Positions 41,011 through 50,400 of a DNA stretch of 64,000 bases are shown in pieces. This DNA is from Caecitellus pseudoparvulus. Its lineage: Eukaryota; Bigyra: Bicosoecida. Made by a program: the position numbers and the translations under genes. Under the pieces are notes generated by a model that had not been told where the DNA came from, did not search any database, and saw nothing but the letters and a program-made list of their open reading frames with translations. Position 1 is the stretch's first letter. Each line of letters begins with the position of its first letter. Location: assembly GCA_965644315.1 (NCBI GenBank), contig CBFFRQ010000054.1, forward strand, positions 62,001 through 126,000, written 5' to 3'.

Positions 41011-44000
41011 ATGAAACTCCACATGCCACACGCGACCCCGGCAGTCACACCTGCGCTTTCACCCGACACCCAGGCAGGAGCTCTGGTCGTGCCAGGCATG
41101 GGGTGTGTTCCTTCCTCGCCTGGCGGTGCCATGGCGCCGGGGGAGGTGCCGCCTGACGCCATTGACGCCCGTGGCATGAGCAGCGACGTGTTTGGGCCAG
41201 ATGAGGTGCGGTCGTGCTGGAAGCATGCCGTGCGCCTCACCTTGGCACCTGCCTGCTCTGGCCCTCCTTCACAGTCGGGATGCCCGCCTGCAAACGGCCA
41301 GTTGGAGAAGCGCAACGCGCGGGGGCGCTGGCAGTCGCGGTATTTTGTGGTGGGTGCAGGCTGAGCCGGCGTTTCGCGGCAAGGCACCACTGCGCACTGC
41401 ACCTCACCCTCCCGCCGGCCTGCAGGCGAACAACGGCTTCTTGAACTACTACCCTGACCGTAAAAAGGAACAGTGCATTGCCTCCATCGACCTGTCCAAG
41501 GTGAGGGTGCATGCGTGGCGTGCCCGCTTGCCACCTTGCTCGCCGTGGCGTTTCAGCCATGCATCCCGCGCCCCCCGCACGCCAGGTGCTGAACGTGAAC
41601 ACCGTGGACATGAGCGGCACCTTCGTGCTAGATTTCGGAGACGGCGAAGAGTATGAGTGCGTGGTGCTGCCCCTGCCCCGGCACACCCCGTTTCACTCTC
41701 ACATTCACTCTTGCTCCCTCTCTCCTCAGCTTGCGTGCAGGCGACCTCTCGGCTGCCTCCACCTGGTGTGAAACGCTGCGCCCCCGCGTGACATGGGCCC
41801 GGGAAGCCGCCAAGCAGCAGGCACAGGCCCGTACAGCGGCCTTACGCGGCGGCGTCGACACGCCTGACTCAGACGGTGACGACGAGGAGGAGGACGCAGT
41901 GCAGGATGTACTGGCACCGCTGCCATCCGGCGGCCCCGCCTCGGGTGCTGCCGGCCGAGGCGCGCCCCGCAGCCGTGCGATGAACCGGCGTGCTTCCCTG
42001 CTGCAGGCCCACAAGACCCTGAGCCAGCGGGCCCCCGAGGGCGTGGCGTTGTTCTCCCGGTCCACCCGGCACACCGCCCCCCCCGACCCCCCCCGCTCCC
42101 TCGCCGAGCGACTGGCTGATGAGTACGATGGGGGGGGTGCCGGGGGGGGAGGGGGTGGGGCTGGCATCACGCGCTCCCCCTCTGGCCGCCGTGTGGCGGC
42201 ACCCCCCCCCCGCAGGCCCCAGCGCCCCCACGGAGCAGCCGCCCTGGGAGGGGGGGGTGCCGGTGTCACGTCCCCCCCCTCCCGTGGCGGTGGCAGTGTA
42301 CCAGCCCCCCCCACCCTCAGCGGCTGGTTGAAGAAGCGCGTGCCTGGTTCGCGCCTGGCTGCCTGGCAGAAGCGGTGGCTGGACCTGACTCCCGAGGGGC
42401 TGTTCATCCGCACGGGGTCCGGCTCCAAGGACTTTAACGCTCGCCTGCCGTGCCACCTCATCCGCAGTGTGGCGCCACTGTCCGCGCGCACTGTGGAAAC
42501 GGCCTTCACGGTGACCCCCCCGCCCACCTGGGGTGTTCCGTTCACCCTCAAGGCCCGCACACCTGCCGAGTGTTCCGGGTGGGTGCAGGCCCTCACTACC
42601 GCCGCAGCCCAGGCGGCAGGGGCTAGGGGGGGCGGCTCCAGTACCACACACCGGACATCCAGCGTGGGCGGAGGTGGGGACGCCTATGACTCGGATGACT
42701 CGGACGCTGGGCGCGGCGGCGGCGGCGGCGGGCGGAGTCACCTGCCGCCGTGGATGCAAGCCTTCCAGCAAGCGGACGACGGCGAGCGTGTGCTGAGTGT
42801 GGAGACCTTTGTGCAGGATACGTTTCAGGGGGCGCTGCAGGCGGAGGGGGATATTGGTGCGTTACATGAGGCAGTGATGCAGGGCGCCGCGACGCTGGAT
42901 GAGCGGGTGACAGAGGCGCTGCGCCACGGGCGATCTAAGATCGTGCTCATGTACATCGTCGCGTACGACCGGCGCCTGACCAACCAGCTCAGCACGTGGA
43001 CGTCAGGCACTGCGCTGTCCGATGTGAAATCGGACAAAATCCTGCAACTGCTGGACGCAGTGCAAGCGTACAGTGGTGTGCGGTCTCGGGCAGTGGGTGG
43101 CGTGGCGGTGGTGGAGGATGCGACGGCAGCACAGGCAGCCGAGAAGGGTGCCGAGCTGGCGGAACAGGCGCGCCTGCTGTCTGACCAGTACGTCGCCAAC
43201 CTGGCGCCCGAGTTGAAACGCATCAGGGAGAACACCGTCGCGCAGGTGATGGCGAAGGGACTCGACGCGGTGAAGCAGGATGCCGCCACGCTCAGCCGTA
43301 CCCGCCTGAAAACCTCCATGCCGTTCGACTTTTTCCAACTGCTGGAGATTCCCCTGGCCATGGCACGGCGGGGGGGCTCCCCTGCGCTGCAGCGCCAGCT
43401 GCTGTCCAAGGCCATGGAGGAGGTGACACATCTGTCTGCTGACGTGTTGGCAGGTGTGAAGCGGCAGTGGAGCCAGCGGCCGGAGGCACTGGAGGAGGAT
43501 TACGTCTGTGCGCTGGTGAACGACTGCGGGTCGCTGCTGGACCTGCTGGAGCAGTTTGAAGACCGCTTCGAGGCCACCATCGCCGTGGAACGCGCCGAGC
43601 GCAAGCGCGCCCTGGCGTCTGCCGTGCTGGGGGGGGCACACGGTCAGGGTGCGGCGGCGGCGGACGGGCCGACCGAGGTGGATGACTTGGCGGGGGTGGC
43701 GCTGGACCTACCCCGCACGCAGAAACAGGTCATGCACTGCGCCGTGTTCTTGACTGGTGTTCTGCGTGACGTCGTCATGGGCGACCTCATGCCTCATGTC
43801 AGCAAGCTGTTCGGGGCGGGGTGGAACCCAGAAGGCGCCGCCCCCGATCCACCCATGCAGTACCTGCTGGGCACGCTGAGCGACTTTTTTGACGATTTCC
43901 AGGCGTACCTGCACCCCTTCTTCATGCGCATCCTGTCGGGGCAGGTGTTCCAGGCCATCATCACAGCCTACGTGGCCATGCTGGTTCAGGCCTCCAAACC

Positions 44001-45066
44001 CCGCGGCAGCCTGCTGGCGCTGGGTGCGCGGCACTTCACACCCGCCATGCAGGCAGAAGTGCGCTCAGACGTGCAGCTGTTGAACGGCGGCGCGGCGCAG
44101 TACCTGGGGGACGAGGACCGCATGGTGCTGTTCAAGCCGCTGTTCTTCGCTCGTGATGCGTTGACGGCGCCCCTGGACGAAGACCCCGTGACCGGCCTCA
44201 GCTTCATGGACGTCATGGAGCAGCACCTGGTCAACCTCTCCCACGCCGGCATGCACTGGTACCTCACCCTGCAGGCACTGCTGCGTCTACGGCCTGACGT
44301 GTCGGACGCAAACCGCCCAGGGCTGCTGGTGGCGGCACGGCGCGTGTTCAACGCATCAGCCGCCGACCCCGGCGACGAGGCGGAACGCAGCATGCTGCTC
44401 CTGGGCAACGCAGCATCCTGGTCCCCTGCCACGGCGTGGCTGTGCGTCATGTGTGCGCTGTGGCCTGACTGTGGCGAGCAGTATGAGACTTGGCTTGCCG
44501 AGGCGGAACAGTGGGAACAAGAACAGCAGGAGCGCGAGGCGGCGGCAGCTGCTGCCGCTGCTACGCCTGCCAAGCGCGGGTTCTGGGGTGGGCTCTTCGG
44601 TGGCCGCGGTGCGGCTGAGAGTGACTCCAGTGTCAGCCCCGCCCAAGCCCCCGTCACAGCCGACACGGGGACACCGGCACTCCCCCCCGACGGCGGCATC
44701 GTGGAGCTGTCCTTCGACCAGCTTGTTCCTGGAGCCGTGGCCACGGGGGGTAGCACGGGGGCGGGGGGCCGGGTCCGCCAGCGCTCCGCATCCAGGTCGT
44801 CCCTTGCCCCAGGGGCCCTCCGGCACTCAGCGTGGGGGGGGGGTGACGACCTGCCGTCGCCTGGGGCCATCGACTTCGACGGCGCGGGGGGTGGGCCCAT
44901 GGCCTCCGCGCCGCCCACCCCCACTGACTCCTCCTGGGCCACCCCCTCCCCTGCTCCCTCCCCCGCCCCAGTGCACACATTCGGAGGGGGGGGTGGCGGC
45001 TTCTCTCGGGGTGCCGCCTTCGGAGCTCGACGACGGGGTGTGGATGATGAGGATGATGAATGGTAG
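41011..45066 (+). CDS. double PH-domain protein with exocyst (Sec6/Sec3)-like helical region
   Basis: Five exons (41011-41205, 41275-41349, 41426-41500, 41586-41656, 41730-45066), all phase-compatible, give 1,250 residues. PH1 is split over four short exons: GQLEKRNARGRWQSRYFV, ANNGFLNYYPDRKKEQ, VLNVNTVDMSGTFVLDF and STWCETLR. PH2 (about 335-430) reads LSGWLKKRVPGSRLAAWQKR. A helical region (about 490-1063) contains MPFDFFQLLEIPLAMA and YVCALVNDCGSLLDLLEQFE, which resemble exocyst Sec6/EXOC3, though Sec3 (which has its own PH domain) is an alternative. A role in tethering secretory vesicles to phosphoinositide-rich membrane is inferred. Long Gly/Pro runs flank the domains. The first intron (69 nt) is in frame and could be retained. 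Confidence 0.65.
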
Positions 45067-45433
45067 TGTCACGGCGGCGGCGGCGGCAGCGGTGCGTGCC
45101 GAGTTGGATTTGAATGCAGGGTCGTGTCACCAGCACCTGCACCAACCGCGGCGGGTTGTGCAACGTGCAGCCCCCGCCGCCGCACACGCCCAAAGTATCC
45201 ACAACAAACCCCTCACACTCCTTTTTCACATGCACTGTTGGTGCCTGTGTTGCCTGTGTTGCCGTGCCGCGTTCAGCACCACGCTTGCTCTGCCTGGTGG
45301 TGCAAGGAAACTCCGCACCTTCAGCCACGCCCACACCCCACGTGCGTGCACAGCGGCGCCGCACGGCACACTGCCCACGCCATCCCCACCACACACCATG
45401 TACACCGTCCACCCCACCCCCCCCCTGCAGACC
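45067..45433. other. intergenic, upstream of lamin gene
   Basis: 367 bp with no supported coding sequence. It is C-rich close to the start codon (45400-45430). No box of the GCGGAANTTG type; the lamin copy is in the first intron. Confidence 0.5.
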
Positions 45434-47208
45434 ATGTCCTCTCGTCGCCGCTCCGGCGCCGCGAGAGGTTCTGGCGCCTCGCGCTCCAGCAGCCCAGCGC
45501 GAGACATGCGCGAGGCACGGCGGTCACTGACGCCCGCCCGGCCCAGCCGTGTGCAGGAGCAGGAAGAGTTGCAGGGCCTGAACAACCGCCTGGAAAGTTA
45601 CGGTGCGTGCGGCGCGGTGTGCGCCGTCGGCGACCTGTGCAGCGGGCCTGCAATTTCCGCCACCGTGCGTCCCGCGCAGTGGCGACGAACAAGGCGCTGC
45701 GGCACGAACGGGAGGAGCTGGGGGCAGAGCTGCAGCGCACGCGGGAGGAGTACGACGGGCGTCTGGCTGCAGTGCGCGAAGCCACCGCCGGCGAAATCGC
45801 CGACTTGCGCGCTCGCCTGTTGGCCGAGGGCAAGGCTGCCGCGGAGGCGTCGTCGCGTGCGACCATGCTCGGCGACGAGCTGGCGCAGCTGAAGGCAGCG
45901 ACGGAGGACTACGACGAGGTGAAGGACGCCCGCAACGCGCTGCAGCAGGAAGTGGCGCGTCTGACCACGGCCCTGGCAGAAGCCAAGGCCCACGGCAAGC
46001 GCATGGCTGAGGAGTATGCCGCCGCGCGGGCTGATGGCGACGCGGCACTGGCGCAGCTGAAGGCGGTGCAGGTGGAGCTGGAGGCCGCCACCAGCGACGC
46101 AGCGGCGTACTCCTCCGACCTGAAGGAAGCCCACAAGTCCCGCGACCGCCTGGTGGCCAGTGTGCGTGAGGAAGCCACACGTGAGCTGTCCGACGCCATG
46201 GGTGCGTGGGAACGCCACACGGCAGACAAGCTGAAGGCGTTGGAGGAGGAGCTGGAGGCAGCGTACGAGGACGAGATCGACGACCTGCGCAGCCGCGTGG
46301 AGAAGCTGTCCACTGCCAACGACCGCCTGCGCGAGGGCAGTGAGAAGGCGTCAGAGGAAGCCTCCAAGCAGGCAGCATTTGCGTCCACCCTCATGGGGCG
46401 GCTGAAAGAGGCGGAGGATGCGTACAACCGTGCCGAGGCCAGCTGGGCACGGGAGAAGGCCAACTTGGAGGCGAGTCTGGCGTCGGAGGCGGCAGCACTT
46501 GCGGCCAAGGAAGACGACTTCAACAACCTCATGGACGTGAAGATTCGACTCAACCAGGAGATCGAGCACTACCGCCGCATCCTGGAAGACGAGGAGGCGC
46601 GATTCGGGATCGCATCCCCGCCCCACCCCACCGCGGCACTCGGCGGCTCCAAGCGCCCCCGTGATCCCGCCGCCGGTGCCCGGCAGCCACCTGCCAAGTC
46701 CACACGATCAGCCACTGCTGGCGCCATCTCACACATCGACCACCCTGAGCTGGACGCACATGGTGGGCACTTCCTGCGCAGTGTGGGGGACGAGGTGCCC
46801 AAGGGCGTGGACGGCGTGGAGGTGGACCTGGATGTCTTCGCGGACCGCGTCGGCATCGTGAACGACACGGGTGCGGACATCAACCTGGAGGGCTGGAGCC
46901 TGACCAGCCGCGGCGGACAGCACTACGTCTTTCCCGCCGGCCGTGTGCTGAAGCCTGGCCAGCGCCTGCAGGTGTGGAGCGGGCCTCAGGCCAAGGCAGA
47001 GGCGCGTTCCAGCTCCAGCAACCTGTTCTGGACTTCCCGGTATGTCTGGGCTAACACGGGGGATGTGGCGGTGCTGCGGGACGACGAGGGGTTCGAAGTG
47101 GCGCGAGCCAGCTCAGACGCTGCGCCGGCACCTGCTGCAGCCGCGGCGGGCGGCGCCGGCGCGGCTGGGCCCCAGGACGGCGACCCCGGTGGCTGTGCCA
47201 TGATGTGA
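45434..47208 (+). CDS. nuclear lamin (intermediate-filament rod, NLS, lamin tail domain, CaaX box)
   Basis: Exons 45434-45602 and 45680-47208 join (G+TG) to 565 residues, close to animal lamins. A basic Ser/Arg head has two CDK-type sites, SPAR (20-23) and TPAR (33-36), just before the rod, where animal lamins carry their mitotic site. The rod opens with RVQEQEELQGLNNRLESY (39-56), the coil 1A motif, interrupted by the intron. Coiled coil continues to the rod-end motif EIEHYRRILEDEEARF (350-365). A basic SKRPRDP (380-386) is the likely NLS. The lamin tail domain (about 440-535) contains VGIVNDTGADINLEGWSL, FPAGRVLKPGQ and YVWANTGDVAVL. The protein ends CAMM, a CaaX box with Met that favours farnesylation. 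Role: meshwork under the inner nuclear membrane. The organism is unicellular by context, so this is an unusually complete protist lamin. Confidence 0.93.
45650..45661 (-). promoter_or_regulatory. GGCGGAAATTGC box (inverted) in lamin first intron
   Basis: Inside intron 45603-45679, opposite orientation to the gene, ending 18 nt before the acceptor. Confidence 0.5.
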
Positions 47209-47381
47209 GTGGGCGATGTGCCCCCCCTCTCCACGACGCAGGCCTCCCCGCCTAGCCAGCAATGCAGCCTGAACTTCAAAAGTTTGTGAGGGGCACGCAT
47301 GTGGCACGTGTGCCTGGAGGCTGCAGCCCTCTACCACCGTGCTGGCTGGTGTGGTGCAGGACGTGCGCCGGCGAGGTGCCC

Positions 47382-47393
47382 TGCGGAAATTGC
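47382..47393 (+). promoter_or_regulatory. TGCGGAAATTGC box before SWR1-type gene
   Basis: Exact consensus, 51 bp before the ATG at 47444. A TCCAG lies directly before CATGG, so this may be a 5' UTR intron, in keeping with the intronic copies elsewhere. Confidence 0.45.
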
Positions 47394-47443
47394 CAGGAGC
47401 ACCCTACACTCGCCGCCAGTCTTCACGGCGCCAAGCCTCCAGC

Positions 47444-50400
47444 ATGGCGGCTCGACGCCAGGCGAAGGATTCCGAATTCACTCTGGGTGGTGATGAAGAG
47501 GAGGAGGACGATGAGACCACCCTTGCTGCTGAGGAGGCGGCGGGCGGCGGCTTGTCGGCTGCAGCTGAACTTGCGGATTTAGAGGCAGAGCAGGAGCAGT
47601 GCGTACACCCGGCGCGCTGGCCCAGCCCGGCTGCGCCGCACAGCACACCCTCTCGGCGCAGGTCCATGGAGGCACTGCTTGCTATGCGTGAAGCGGCCCT
47701 GGCCGCTGAGGCCGCTGAGGCGGCTGAGGCGTCCAACACGACCGCTGCCCTCGCGTCTGGCTCCTCTGGCGCCAGCAGCCTAGCTCTGGCGTGGGCTGCT
47801 GCGGAGGATGGGGGGGACAGCAAGGCAGCTCGCGCAAGGGCTGGACGTGGAAGTGGTGCTGCTGCATCTGAAACGCACGAGGACGGCGCCTCAGAGGCCT
47901 CCGGTGCCGAGTCCGAGGAGGACGACGAGACCACCCTGGCAGCGGAGGAAGCACTGGCTGCCGCGGAGGGGGGTGCAGGGGGGGGCGCCGAGGAGGCTGC
48001 ACAGCTGACGGCTGACGCGGAGGTGCCGATGGAGGAGCTGATCGCGCAGTGGCAGGCGGCGGTGGCGGCAGATGAGGGGGCCGCCTCTGGGCCACCCATT
48101 CCGAACGCATCAGCTCCCGCACCGGCACCAGCACCAGCACCAGCACCAGCACCAGCACCAGCACCAGGCAAGAAAGAAATTAGCAAGAGCAAGAGCAAGA
48201 GCAAGAGCAAGGGTGGAGTGGGCGTGCTGGCAGCAGCGCGGTCGCGGACACAGGCTGGGCGCAGCAAGGCGAAGGCGGCGGCGGCTGCTGCGTTTCACAA
48301 GGGCATGACGGCGCACTTCAAAACGCAGGACGCGGAGACGTTGCGGCAGCGGCGGCGGGAGCTCATCGCCCGTGTGAAAGGGCTCATGCACATCGACGAC
48401 GGCAGTGTTGAAGTTGCAGTTGAACTTGCGAAGGTGCCTTGCCTGGGGTGGGGCTTTGGGCACCCCACCCTGGTGGATTTGGTGGAGGAGGAGGAGAGGG
48501 GGGAGCCGTGGGTGGCACCCCTGCCCAGCCCCACACTGCCCCAGGTCAAGACAGCACTGGACCCTGATGCGTTACCCCCCAAGTACCCCCCCCTGTCCAA
48601 CCGCGTGGCGGCGCCGAGTGGGGAGGGGGCGGGGTCTGCCCCCCCTTCTCGGCGCCGTGCATCAGCACCCGCGCCAGCGGCACCCCGCAAACGCAGCAAG
48701 TCAAGCAGTGCCAGCGTCATGGTGGAGGCACAGGCAGAGCCGGAGCACGAGACGAGTCACTGGGAAGCGTTGCTCGCCGAGGCGAAGTGGATGGCTGCGG
48801 ATTTTGCAGACGAGCGCAAGCGCAAGCAGCGCCTTCGACGGGCCATTGTGGCAGACGTGGCGCGGGCAGCGGAGCGCAAAGCACAGGCGGCAGTGGTGAC
48901 GGCACGCAGAGCGGAGTCTGATCGGCGTGCGGCGGCTGCAGCCATTGCCAAGGGCGTGGCGGGGTTTTGGGGCAAATTGGATCGCCTGGTGGTGTGGAAA
49001 CACCGCAGCCGCCTGGAGGCCATGCGCCGAGACGCCATGGACCGCCACTTGAACTTCCTGGTGGGGCAGTCGGAACGCTACTCAAGTGTTCTTGCAGATC
49101 AAGTGTTCTCGAAGCCAGCCCTGCCAGATGCTAGTCAAGTGACCGGGGTTGCAGGGCCAGCCGTTCCAGGGCCGCCCCCTACCAGCTCCCGTGCAACGCA
49201 CCAGGACGGCAGTGACTCCGAGTCAGACGATGCCGTCCTGGACGAGGGGCGCACCCAGGCAGGCGGTGCCGAGTCCGAGGAGGATGACGAGACCACCCTG
49301 GCGGCGGAGGAAGCACTGGCTGCCGCGGAGGGGGGTGCAGGGGGGGGTGCCGAGGAGGCTGCCCAGCTGACGGCTGACGCGGAGGTGCCGATGGAGGAGC
49401 TGATCGCGCAGTGGCAGGCGGCGGTGGCGGCGGAGGCGGGCAGTGACTCTGGCTCTGCGGCCGCCGCGACGGATGGCGCGAGCCACTGCAGTGACTCGGG
49501 CAGTGATGACGGCGCCGACGCCGCCTCCCCGCATGCAGCAGCGAACTCCAGCGCCTTGACCAGCCTGGTGCAGCGCCCATTAGGCCAAGGCTCGGACGGG
49601 CATGCGGTGCAAGTGCCGTTTTTGCTGCACGGCGGCGCCATGCTGCGCAGTTACCAGCGGGAGGGGCTGGACTGGTTGGTGTCCATGCACGACCGGCGGC
49701 TGAACGGCATTCTGGCGGACGAGATGGGGCTGGGCAAGACGCTGCAAACCATTGCCCTGCTCGCCCACCTGGCCAGCCACAAGTGTGTGTGGGGCCCGCA
49801 CCTCGTCATCGCGCCCACCTCCACGCTGCTGAACTGGGAGGCGGAATTCCGGCGGTGGTGCCCGGCGTTTCGGGTGCTGACGTATTACGGCAGCATAAAA
49901 GAACGAAAGGCAAAACGTGCCGGCTGGTCCCGCCCTGATGCGTTCAACGTGTGCATCACCTCCTACCAACTGGCTGTGGCTGACGCGGCAGTGTTCAAAC
50001 GCAAGCGCTGGTACGCCGTCGTGCTGGATGAGGGGCACTACATCCGCAACTTCAAGTCGAAGCGATGGCAAACGTTGCTGACACTGCCCTCTGCTCGGCG
50101 CCTGCTGCTGACAGGCACCCCCCTTCAGAACAACCTGCTGGAGTTGTGGTCTCTCATGCACTTCCTCATGCCGCAGTTGTTCCGCAGCCAGGCAGAGTTC
50201 AAGGAGTGGTTCGCGACCCCCCTCACGGAGCAGGTGGAGGGGGGTCCCGCCATGGACCCCCACCTCATCGCCCGTCTGCACACAGTGCTGCGGCCGTTCA
50301 TGCTGCGCCGCCTGAAAGCCGACGTGGCCAAGCAGCTGCCCGGCAAGCACGAACACATCATCCGCTGCACGCTGGCCAAGCGCCAACGCCTGATGTACGA

